Shown here in pieces: positions 25,486 to 35,467 of a DNA stretch of 64,000 bases (position 1 is its first letter; each line of letters opens with the position of its first letter). Under the pieces are notes generated by a model. The model saw only the letters and a list, made by a program, of their open reading frames with translations. It did not search any database and had not been told where the DNA came from. The stretch comes from Paramarasmius palmivorus (taxonomy: Eukaryota > Basidiomycota > Agaricomycetes > Agaricales > Marasmiaceae), in NCBI GenBank assembly GCA_037176845.1, contig JAYKXP010000051.1:310001-374000 (forward strand). Reading direction: 5' to 3'. Position numbers and translations under genes: made by a program.

Positions 25486-26118
25486 TAGGATAGGGACTGG
25501 CGTTGAATTCGATGGTGCAAACAATGGCGGATCAAGCGTCCTGCTTCAACTTGGCTTCGAACTCCCACCATTGGCATCATGGCCATCAGAAAACGAGGCT
25601 TCTTTCGCTCTGACTCGATTTTGTAGATGTATCTGGCCCTTGGTACCATGGTTTCAATTCCGAACGCGCGAAGGCACCGAATAGATTGATCATCTTGGAA
25701 CTTCCATGCGGCCAGCTCCCTTGGAAGCCCTCAAGCAACGTTTGTCAGGTAAACTTCTTTTCTCTCGTGCTTCTGGCATTGCCTTTACTCATAGTAACCG
25801 TATATAGTTAGCTCATATCCTTTTCTACGGGTGATTGTCGTTTCGTGGTGTCCGGACAACGAGGCAGAAGTATTTTAAACCTAGCCGGTCGGTAGCTACA
25901 TGAGTCACCATGAGGATCCGCGGACGTACATACACCCCTTTTTTCGGTAAAAGACCTCGTCATCCTGCTTCTTGCTGTTGTTCACGAGAAAACACTGTCT
26001 AGGAATCGGTAACCTCCGAATTTGGCGTCGCGTCTTCTTGGCACGTTCTTCTACCCGTTTTTCTGGAGTTGCGACCGCAGTCGGAGCCTGAGCAAAGCTG
26101 CATCTTCTCATTCCTCCA
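25486..26118. other. Intergenic, upstream of homeodomain array
   Basis: No supported gene. A minus-strand frame at 25905-26129 is antisense to the first exon of HD-b and has no family resemblance. A short ATG frame at about 25709 ending in a GT donor could be a 5' untranslated exon. Confidence 0.4.
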
Positions 26119-26997
26119 ATGGAAGCCACAAGTATTCCTAGACATTCCCATTTTCGACAAGTACGTTACTATTTTGTGAGCGACGATCTACCTAACATGC
26201 GACTGTTATAATAGCCTCCTGTCAGCAGGGTTTCAGTCATCTTGGATTCACCCATGGCACAAACCTTCGTAATCGACGTCGCGCCAGTCAACATGCCTCT
26301 CCCTGTCGTGTTGCGCCCCAGGAAATTCAAGCGAATCACAGCGCAAGGTTTGGACCGGCTCAGACGTAGGTTTGATTCGGTCTTGTCGCTCGTTGATGCA
26401 CTAATGTTCAGCACTTCTTCCAGATTATTTCTACGAGCAGAAGATGGTGGCGCCCACGGAGGCACAGATGAATTTGATCCTTGAGGAAATCAGGGTACGG
26501 TCGTATTCTCGCTGGCTCCGAACCCTTCTGAAGGCTTGTAAGCAGCTGCTCCCGGATTGCAAAGGCTACACGATCGACAAGCTCCGAAAGTGGTTCTATA
26601 CGCACAGGCGAGCCGCAAACATGGATCATGCATTAGACAAACACGTCGGACGTGAAGTCATAGGTTAGCTCTTTCGGAACCGTCCCAAGTTCGACGCTGA
26701 GTCTGAATTCTGGTAGAAGACAATCGTACTTCGCCGGAGATGGCAGCCCGGAAGTCAGAAGATGTCCTGAAATGGCAAATACGCGTCTTGAAATGCCTCG
26801 CAACAAGGTCCAGTTGTCCACCTTCCACCAAGATCAAGGTATGGGCATCAGCGCTTGGAATGGGGCCACAGGTTGTCGCGGCATTTTTCGAGCTGCTGCG
26901 TTGCGAGAAGCGAGCCCGGAAGTTTTTCAAGAGAACTGGTTTGACAAGCTTGTCGAATGAAGTTGATCGACGGGTTGGGGTCCTGCAGAATGATTAA
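26119..26997 (+). CDS. Divergent homeodomain protein HD-b
   Basis: Exons 26119-26160, 26215-26365, 26424-26494, 26546-26663 and 26717-26997; 220 aa. First gene of a three-gene head-to-tail array. The homeodomain begins near RKFKRITAQGLDRL. Exon 2 of the domain is 71 nt. Helix 2 starts at APTEAQ, the turn reads LLPDCKGYT, and helix 3 is LRKWFYTHRRA, with Thr at position 51. A second degenerate homeodomain-like segment follows: VLKCLATRSSCPPS, then KIKVWASALG and VVAAFFELL. The protein ends about 25 residues later, much shorter than HD-a. The first 42-nt exon is supported by a good ATG context and a CTAAC branch point; translation could instead start at 26254. The acceptor after 26545 rather than 26542 is chosen because it gives the paralogue spacing. 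Confidence 0.7.
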
Positions 26998-28013
26998 TTG
27001 TCGGTTAAGTAGTCGGTTGCGTGTTCATTATCTTGCAATCTCCATGTAGGCCAAAAATGTATAGTCGCTTATCTGCTGTTACAATTACCAACTAATATTC
27101 TCTTTTAGTGGCGGGTCCCCTTCGAAGCCAGTTACTATTCCGTCGCGTTTTACGCCAGGTATCCTAGGTGGAACATCCGAAAAAGCGGCGAGACAAATAA
27201 GAAATCCCAGGGACTGACAGTAAGTGCTTCTTGTAGTGCGAATGATGTGCAAATAAATTCCAGGAATTGGTCGGCCGCAGTTACCCAAGATGTACCCCAG
27301 CAGCTGTCTTCCAGCAGTGACTTCAATCGTGTACATTACGTTACAACCGCTGTGAAAAGCTCGGCTCCTCAACGAGCATGGAGATGCTGGTGTACTTGGT
27401 CCTCGGGTGATGACCTACACTGACCCGGAATGGCGATTTGGTGCTGTCTTCCCTCTGAAATTTTTAGCCCGAGTGGTCACAATGTTCACAAGATAGGAAC
27501 ATCATGGCTCCTGCGAAGCCATCTGGAAAGGATCCCATTACCGCCAGTACTTCTGCGTCCACTCAGATCTACAGAAATCTGGGTACCAATGTATATCGCT
27601 TAGACAGGCGATATGTAACAACCATTGTTTGCCGAGCCTGAAGGTGGCTATGTTCTCAGTTCTGGTCCCTTCTTTCTCGTCATTTTCAATGACAATCAGT
27701 ATCTGTCCTTTTCTGTATGGATATTCTTTCTCTCAGATGGCGTGGACATTGCCCCCCCGATGTGCCCTCCCTCTCGTCAGCATCACGTTTGATATCAAAA
27801 CGTGCAAACCCCAGCCAGTCCAAGCGGTAAAGTCATCAAGTATTTTTGAAGAGTCAATCACTGGATCCTGACGCCGTTTTACAGCCTGGTTTCGATCATT
27901 CGTCAAATGTTTAGTGGTGATTCTATTAGGGCATGCGAACGTCTGGTCGTAGCCGTATTTAGGGCACTAACCACTTGAGCACCCCTCCGTTCGTACCGCC
28001 CATTTTCAAGCTT
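26998..28013. other. Spacer between HD-b and HD-c
   Basis: About 1 kb. An ATG at 27504 opens a 27-codon Ser/Thr-rich frame ending at a GT donor; it might be an upstream exon of HD-c, but nothing joins it convincingly. No other coding signal is seen. Confidence 0.4.
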
Positions 28014-28801
28014 ATGGAGCCCCCCTTCTCAGCTCTAAGCACTCCGCCTTTGCGTATGCAGACGCGATTAACACAGCAAGGCATAGACCGGCTCAAATGT
28101 CTGTCAATCCTCATTCTATGTAAAAGATTCAACGCTTACATATCATGCCCTCTAGACTATTTCTACGGCCTAAATGTGAAGGTTCCCACTAACGTTCAGC
28201 TGGAAGAAATCCTCACGGAAATACGGGTACAGCCGATTCCTTGCAGTCTTACGCTCACTAACATATAATGACTAGATGCTTCCTGGCTGCGAGACATACA
28301 GTCATAGGAATCTTCGACAATGGTTTTACAAGCATAGGCGCACCCCAAACCCATGTCATGCTTCGGAAAGACAGCCTGGACCCATCAAACCACAACTCAA
28401 CCTTGACTCAAGTGAATCTCCTCCATTCTTGTTCCTCTGAATTTGAAATCAATTTTCAGTTCCAGCAGCATGTGTCCGTCAACGAGTCCCGAGAAAATTT
28501 TCCGTCCAGATTCTGCAAAATCACAGCGAGGTGGCAAATCAACATCCTGAAGAGCCGGTTCAGCCGTCCACCTTCTCAGAAAATCAAGGTATGGGCGTCG
28601 AAAGATCTTGGGATGGGAGCACGAGTGGTGGCTGCATTCCTCGGGCTCTTGCATTGGAAAAAACGGACACGGAGGTTCTTCAGAAAAACGGTGCATCCAC
28701 GGCCGTTCCTAGCGACTTGGAAATCCCACGCCTTCGGCTCGCGAAATGATGCTCGCCTGTTTGCATTTACCGAAACGATACATGTATGCCCCAGCTACTA
28801 G
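28014..28801 (+). CDS. Divergent homeodomain protein HD-c, possibly decaying
   Basis: Exons 28014-28098, 28156-28226, 28276-28411 and 28527-28801; 188 aa. The domain matches the family: RLTQQGIDRLK, then YYFYGLNVKVPT in the 71-nt exon, turn MLPGCETYS, helix 3 LRQWFYKHRRT with Lys at position 51. The second segment reads ILKSRFSRPPSQKIKVWAS, then VVAAFLGLL. Relative to HD-b, the linker TSPE lies in a frame shifted by one base from the WQI that should follow. The model stays open only by using a distant acceptor at 28526, giving a 115-bp intron twice the usual size. Either the gene has adapted its splicing or it carries a recent frameshift. The start ATG is uncertain. Confidence 0.55.
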
Positions 28802-29358
28802 TCCTAGCTAGTCGGCCTTCATCTAGATCTAAGTATTTGCTAGTTTTATCAATTATACAGGCAGTTATTGGGGCGATGACAGCGGTGTCTTTTGTCGTTA
28901 ACATTGACGATGGACCCTCCTAGGACGTGCTTCTCTCCATTTTGATGCCCACGCAATGATCGCGACTTCTCTCAGGGTTTGCTCTTTGCCGCAACTTTGC
29001 CGCAACTTTGCCGTTTTCGAGACGGATTATTATATTACATTTACGACCTCGTTCCTCTCTCTTTTTTTTTCATTCAGTCCCTATGTCTGTCATATCTCCG
29101 GCCCTTCTCCATAGCCTAATACAGTAAGTAATGTTTCTGCAAACGATAAATTTGGAATTTCTGATCTATAGCGCGCCAGCCGACAAGACTTCTGTATTCA
29201 TAAAAATGCGAGTGGGTTTGGAGATGGGGTTTACGTGGTTGCAACCTAATAAAGGTGAGTCGATCTCCGTTTGAGATTGCTGTTGACGCGTTATGTAGGC
29301 CTTAAGGTATGAACCTGATGAATACGGCCTCTTGTTCCTTCGTTTGCTCTTTTTCTCA
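28802..29358. other. Spacer between HD-c and HD-d
   Basis: Contains an 11-bp tandem repeat (28985-29013) and a T-rich run. An ATG at 29083 opens an intron-bearing frame (exon to about 29123, then about 29172-29253) that could be a 5' extension of HD-d. Confidence 0.45.
28985..29013 (+). repeat. 11-bp tandem repeat, 2.6 copies
   Basis: TTTGCCGCAAC repeated at 28985-28995 and 28996-29006, then a partial copy to 29013. It lies in the putative promoter of HD-d. Confidence 0.7.
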
Positions 29359-30276
29359 ATGTTCGCAGTCTACGACCCCCGCTCAAATATCTGTATCCCC
29401 TGGACCCAACTGGAAAGTTGCAGCGATACACGACCTCCGCCATTGGAGAGCCCAGCCGCGCCATTGACAAAGACCGTGATTTTGAAGTTACCGACGCCGC
29501 CAGCTACGCCTGCCAGAAAGAAAAGAACAAGGCTCACCCAGACTGGGGCTGCACTTCTTAAAGGTCAGTCTCTCACCTATCGACACCTTAAGTAACTGAC
29601 AACGGAGGCCGATAGATTACTTCTACAATAGCCACATAACTCATCCTACAGAAGAACAACTAGAAGACATTTTGCTCGGAGTCAAGGTACGCAGCAATGC
29701 TCCCCAGATCTAACTGGGTTAATCGATTGGTTATACTACAGAGTATCCAGGGTTGCCGCCACTACACTCTCGAGAGATTGCGAAGATGGTTCTCCGACCA
29801 AAGGCGTATTGCAAAAACTACCAGGAACGCACCTCCGACAAAGATCAACGAAAAGGGCGCGAGTTTGGATGGTTGTTCACTGACTGGTGTGGTGTCATGC
29901 AATTCGTCGAATGAGTAGTGTTCTGACCTTTTTCGTCGCAGGTGATCCACCTGCAACAATGCCGCCAGACTGGCAGATGGACGTGTTGAGAAATCTAGCA
30001 ACCAGATACCCACATCCTTCGCCCACGAAGCTCCAAATCTGGGCTTCAGGCCTCAGTATGGACCTGGTGGACGTCGAATGTCGCCTCGAGCAGATTGCGT
30101 TAAGACGAGAGAGGAAGCGAGCTAAGAAAGCGGCTGCTTTAAGCACATCAGATACCGGAGAAATGGCCATGTTTGACGCGACAAATCAAGAGATGCACCG
30201 TGTTCCTTCCACAAGCCTAGCCACAGTTGATACGGAGATGGATCTTTTCGTTCAGTTTACAACGACGACACCGTGA
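29359..30276 (+). CDS. Divergent homeodomain protein HD-d
   Basis: Exons 29359-29563, 29616-29686, 29742-29871 and 29942-30276; 246 aa. The N-terminus is Pro/Thr-rich. The domain starts at KKRTRLTQTGAALLK. The 71-nt exon gives DYFYNSHITHPTEEQ, the turn is SIQGCRHYT, and helix 3 reads LRRWFSDQRRI, with Asp at position 51, the most drastic change in the family. The second segment is VLRNLATRYPHPSPTKLQIWAS, then DVECRLEQIALRRERKRAKK, whose basic end may serve as a nuclear localisation signal. The C-terminal 50 residues are Thr/Met/Ser-rich. The donor after 29871 is weak. The start is the conservative choice; upstream exons are possible. Confidence 0.68.
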
Positions 30277-30786
30277 GTCCCACAGACCTCAGAACAGGAT
30301 ACCGATTCTGAACCATTTCATTAGGTGAAGTGCGTGTCCCGGTGTCAATTGTGTCTCCCGTTTGACCTTTTGTGCAACCAAAGCGAGCTTGAGTCCCTGA
30401 GCAAAGCCAACAGCGGGTGTATGTTTATGTAGGGGCGGTTACTTTCTTGTCACTCAGATACTATAATCTCTCGGTGTGCAAACACAATGGACAATTACAC
30501 TTGTACATAACCAACATTTTTTGTAGTTCACATATAAAAGCCCGAATTAGAAGAAGACCCCGGTACTAGGGGTGAGAAAATTAGGAAAGAGGGACCTAGA
30601 GGGACTGACGAGCTATGTCACCGAGCCGCGAGTCTATCAACTGCGCGTCGTAGACGGCGCTGAAGCGATTCCTCCGACGCCTTTGAACCTCAACTGTTCC
30701 GCCTCAACTCCAGCTCAGACTCTCAGGATAAAACTTTATAATCCTCTCCTTCTACCACACTCCGAAATCGCAGCTCATTGACAATC
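30277..30786. other. Spacer before VPS26
   Basis: 510 bases without coding signal, holding the 3' end of HD-d and the VPS26 promoter. Confidence 0.45.
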
Positions 30787-32267
30787 ATGGCTGCCTACTT
30801 CTTCGCAACACCCATCGACGTGGACATAAAGCTGGAGGGAGAAGAGATCAGGAAGCAAGTAGAGATGAAAGGAGAGAAGGACAAGAGTATATCTTGTCCA
30901 GTCTACTATGATGGGGATTCGGTCGGTGGGACGGTATGTTTTCTTTTCAATCCCAAATTATGAACGGTAGCTGAGACGTTCTCTAGGTAGCCATAAGAGT
31001 ACGAGACGGAAAGAAGACATCGCATGATGGAATAAAGGTCGAGTTCGTGGGCAGTATAGGTATGTGTTCCACGAGTCGGTCTCTCGAGACACGTCGCTCC
31101 CCTTTCCTCTCCAGTCCAGTTCATGTCATACTTACAGCAAAGACCCTAACGTATCCCATGACACAGAGTTATTCTATGACCGTGGTCATCACCACGAGTT
31201 TCTGTCACTATCGCAAGAGCTGGCAGCACCGGGGGAAATGAGACAAGCACAGACCTTTGATTTCAACTTCAAGAATGTGGAAAAGCAATTCGAGAGCTAC
31301 CAGGGGATAAATGTGAAGCTGAGGTACATAGGCCCTCATAATTTTCGGTCTATGGACACACTCATGAGAGAACTACAGATATTATATTCGAGTGACGATA
31401 TCACGGCGAATGGCAGACGTAGTCAAAGAGAAGGATATCTGGGTGCATTCGTTCCGTATGCCACCGGATAGTAACAACTCTATCAAGATGGAAGTTGGTA
31501 TTGAGGACTGTCTACACATTGAGTTCGAGTATAACAAGTCGAAGTATGTCTTCTCACCACCATGTCAATAGTCGCTCAAACCTTGTTCCCAGATACCACT
31601 TGAAGGATGTCATCGTCGGGAAGATTTACTTTTTGCTGGTCCGGATAAAGATTAAACACATGGAACTCTCCATCATCCGAAGAGAAACAACTGGTGCACC
31701 GCCGAATCAGTACAACGAGAGCGAAACGATAACGAAGTTCGAGATTATGGATGGTGCTCCCGTGAGGGGTATGTTGTGACACGCTCACTTGAAGTTTACT
31801 TGACTGACATCTTCTATAGGTGAAACCATTCCAATTCGACTTTTCCTTGGTGGATTCGACCTCACCCCCACTTTCAGAGACGTCAACAAGAAGTTTAGCA
31901 CGCGGTACTATTTGAACCTGGTGCTGATTGATGAGGAGAACAGGAGGTACTTCAAACAACAGGCATGTTCTTTTTTTACGATTTTAAGGCGCCATCGACT
32001 GATCTTCATCACCAAACCCTAGGAAATCACTGTATTCAGGATACCGGAGGTGAGCCATTCAACATGTGTACTCCAAGTTCAAAATCTTACACCCAAAATC
32101 ATAGAATTGATTCTTATTTTCTACCCCTTGTTATGTATTATCAACGATGAAATGTCAACTAATCTTAGGATGGAACTCGATTGAAAAATGATCCACTTCG
32201 TCCTCGGGCTGTGACCGAGGCAATGAATTGCCTATCGGCTATTTTCGTCATCTCAGTAGTCAACTGA
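30787..32267 (+). CDS. VPS26: Retromer subunit Vps26
   Basis: Exons 30787-30933, 30987-31059, 31167-31323, 31379-31543, 31593-31768, 31820-31962, 32023-32049 and 32169-32267; 328 aa. Vps26 is the arrestin-fold subunit of the retromer cargo-recognition complex, which recycles receptors from endosomes to the Golgi. Seen: GGTVAIRVRDGKK, LFYDRGHHHEFLSL, ELAAPGEM, FDFNFKNVEKQFESY, and DLTPTFRDVNKKFSTRYYLN. The intron after QQ at 31963-32022 starts with GC rather than GT. The last intron ends at a CTAAT branch point and adds 33 codons with a hydrophobic end (AIFVISVVN) beyond the usual family end; retention of that intron would give a different tail. Confidence 0.92.
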
Positions 32268-32288
32268 TTACCATCGGGAATTGAACAT

Positions 32289-32295
32289 TATAAAT
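32289..32295 (+). promoter_or_regulatory. TATA-like element of the aldo/keto reductase gene
   Basis: TATAAAT 65 bases upstream of the start codon at 32354. Confidence 0.5.
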
Positions 32296-32353
32296 CAACG
32301 TTCAACATCTATATGAAGACAAGCTCCCTATCTCCTCTCTTCCCTCGACCACC

Positions 32354-33437
32354 ATGTCTCCTTCTGAACCCCTCCCGAAGACTGTCAATGGCCTCAAAAT
32401 CATCCTTGGAATGGGATCCATAGGCGATCCAGCCAGTTCGCTCGCACGCTTCACTACCGTGGACACCACGAAGGAATACCTCGCGGCGTTTGCCCGTCGT
32501 GGTTATCGGGACTTGGACACTGCCAGGAACTATCCTCCAGGTGCCCCCGAGACCTGTGAGCCTCTCATGGGCGAAACTCTACAGGTATTGCCGAAGGATG
32601 GCGACGTACTTCAGGGTGTACCTTTCATCATCGATACCAAGTTGAGGTTTAATCCGCCCAACACTCATTCAAAGGAGATGGTGGAGAAGAGCATTGATGG
32701 GTCATTGAAGGCGCTTCAGATGGACAAGTTGCACATCGAATACTTGCATGCGTACGATGATACTTCTCCCATCCCTGAAACTTGTCAGGCTATGGCCAAG
32801 GCTTACAAGGATGGAAAGTTTGAGCTGTTTGGGATTTCGAATGCCGCGCCGGATGTTTTGGAGCAGTTCTTTGATACATGTGAAAGTGAAGGTCTAGGAG
32901 TTAAGCCGAATGTGTACCAAGGAGATTATAGCGTGTTGATGAGGGGTTTGGAAGACAAGCTGTTTGGTGTGGCGAGGAAGCATGGGATGTCGTTCTACGC
33001 ATATAGTCCGGCAGGAGGTGGGATATTCAACGCCAAATCCTATCGAGAACGGGATGGCGGTCGTTTCGACCAGGCAAGGCTCTAATGGTGCTTCATTCAC
33101 AGTGAGTTGCGCTGACTCTACATCTTAGGGCAGGATGGGTCAAATATATCGACAACGTCACTATCAAGATCACCTCGTGGAAGCCGCGGAGAAGATCAGA
33201 GAGCTAGCTTCGGCGAACGGGATTACTGGACACACCCTTGCGCTGAGATGGGCCGTCTGGCACTCTAAACTCTCTAAGGAGCATGGCGACGGGATAATTC
33301 TCGGGGCCTCGACTATCGAACAACTCCATTCAAACCTTGACGCGGTTGAGAGTGGGCCATTGCCGGATAACGTCGTCAGTGCTATCGAAGAGATTTGGGC
33401 GGCAGCGCAGGTTGCCAAGCTTGCAGGCAAGTTATAG
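32354..33437 (+). CDS. Aldo/keto reductase
   Basis: Exons 32354-33073 and 33129-33437; 342 aa. NAD(P)H-dependent reductase of carbonyl compounds, cytosolic by absence of a signal. The catalytic tetrad is present: Asp and Tyr in DLDTARNYP, Lys in IIDTKL, His in YLHAYD. The C-terminal cofactor region includes IILGASTIEQLHSNLDAV. The single intron begins with GC (CAG/GCAAGG), because no GT donor precedes the stop codon that would follow. The pattern resembles the AKR7/AKR13-like fungal reductases such as those acting on aflatoxin dialdehyde or aryl aldehydes; the substrate is not determined. It lies next to two epoxide hydrolases, which fits a detoxification or secondary metabolism setting. Confidence 0.9.
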
Positions 33438-33606
33438 ATCCTCCAGCATCACTTGCAACATATGTTCATCCATAGGACGTACCTCTAGGGAGTAGCAAAG
33501 GTGAAGTAGTATGACAGTAAATGATTGTACAATTCAAATTACTATCTGTATACAACCAATAAACGCGTAAGAATTCAATGCAAGGGGACACACCGCAGCA
33601 TATGAA

Positions 33607-34958
33607 TCATACAGTAGCTCCAGATTTGAGCAGAGCTTCCCAACTTTGTGAGCTACCTTTGGAGCGAACAGTCCCAATCCACTCCTGAATATCGCCCAAA
33701 AGCCCTTCTGGCACTTCCACCGACGCAAAATGACCTCCCTTTTCCTGCTCTTTCCAAAAGACAATGTTCGGGAAGGAACAATCCGCCCACCACTTTGGAA
33801 CATACCCTACATCCTTCGGGAAACAGCTGACGCCTACAGCAACAGAAGATGGGAATTTTGGTTCCATGACAGTCTGTCTGAGAGTCGGGATATTGCTTTT
33901 GTAGATTCGTGCGTGGCCAGCGCTTCCGGAAAGCAGGTAAAGCATCGTATATGTGATAACAAGCTCCGGTTGCCAAACATGATTTGGCTCTGCGAGACTC
34001 TGTAGTTTCTCGCGAATCCAGGCTAACATTCCAATGGGCGAATCGAGAAGGCCGTATGAGACGGTTTGGGGCTTGGTTCCCTGAATCAGGGAATAACCAG
34101 ACTCGGATTTCATCCACCATTGCATGCGCTTCAGTTTCTCCTTCTCATCCGCTGTGAACCAGCGAGTGAGAAGCCAGAAGATAGCTATGGGGTTGCGTAG
34201 GGGAGAGGGTGGAACACAAAAGATGAAGTTTATGTGAATGGCGGAGCACGATTCTGGAAATTGGAGAGCGAGGCTCCGGGTGATGAAGGAGCCCCAATCA
34301 CCGCCCTGGGCAACGTAATTCTTGTAGCCAAGTGCGTTCATGAGCTTGTTATACAAGCTGGCAATGTGGGTCACTACCAATGAATCTGGTTTCTGTGGAC
34401 AAAATCATTGGTGTTTGCTGTATTATAGCTTTCTCCTAGACGACATACCTTTGGCGAGGATGATAGAGTAAATCCTGGAATACTGGGTGCGACGACATGG
34501 AAGGCCTGTGCCTGGGGGTCTTCTGGATTGGTGAGTTTGAGCACGTTCTCCACCTTGTATGCGTAGCGTGTGAGCAGAATGTGATACTACTCCAAACAGT
34601 GCGAACACACCTCCAAGAAGTTCCCAGGCCATCCATGAGAGAAGATAAGAGGAATGGCATCACTACGCTCGCTACGATGATGCACAAAATGCAATGTAAT
34701 GAGCTCGTCGTTTTCCTCCAAGTCAATTGTGAACATCTTGTATGTATCATTGATGTTCTTCTCGACGCGTCTCCAATCGTATTGGGTCTTCCAGTAGTTC
34801 ACCAGTTCCTCCATGACGGCGGTAGGTGTTCCGTCATTCCATTCTTCGCCAGAAGGATGGTCGAGGTCGGGAATGATACGGGCTGTCTGAACACGAGTAT
34901 TGACCCAGTCTAGGAGATCCTGCGAAACTTCGAGCTTGTAGGGTTTCGGAACGGCCAT
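33607..34958 (-). CDS. Epoxide hydrolase, microsomal-type (copy 1)
   Basis: Exons 34958-34611, 34553-34449 and 34392-33607; 412 aa. It hydrolyses epoxides to diols through an alpha/beta-hydrolase fold with an Asp nucleophile. The N-terminal epoxide hydrolase N domain (about residues 1-110) precedes the core. Seen: oxyanion motif HGWPG, nucleophile in GGDWGSF, and catalytic His in EKGGHFASVE. The start ATG is in a strong CCACCATGG context. The downstream neighbour on the same strand is a near-copy with identical exon lengths of 348, 105 and 786 nt, so this is a tandem duplication. The N-terminus has no obvious transmembrane anchor. Confidence 0.93.
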
Positions 34959-35467
34959 GGTGGGAGAATACAAGAAAGAGTTGGTCCAAGGGAAACTCGG
35001 TTCATCATGACTGTCAAGTCATGGCTTCGATTGCGCGTGCACGCGACCGCTACTCAAAGTACTCTGATTCTGGTGTAGATCTTTACGACACGTTCAAGTA
35101 AAAAGCACATACAATGGAGAGACAATTTATGAATGGTCACGGTTATTCACCGTCGTTCACAGACGAGAACAACTCCTTGAAGTTTGAACTACATATGTAT
35201 GAGAAAGTGACAGGGACACAGAGCTAGATCAAGATGTCCCTTCATGTTCGTGTTCGGGAGAAAACGCCGGCTATGGTAAGAGTAACTATGTAAAGAGTTG
35301 GCGTGAACGATGAGGTCTTTGTCTCAACTTTGTCTACAGACATTTCTTCATGTGCTTCCCAGGACTGGAAAGTATGATGTGCCACCAAAATGTTGCCCAG
35401 TGGACAGGAATTACTTTGTATTCCATCGATGATACTGTAGCGATAAATAGTTCCGCGGGTTAACCAG
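34959..35467. other. Spacer between the epoxide hydrolase copies
   Basis: 509 bases without coding signal; it serves as the promoter of copy 1 and the 3' end of copy 2. Confidence 0.5.

Noticed and set aside
26119..30276. Homeodomain array as the mating-type A locus
   Set aside because: Three same-strand genes instead of divergent HD1/HD2 pairs, no MIP or beta-fg gene in the 64 kb, and loss of Asn51 in all members.
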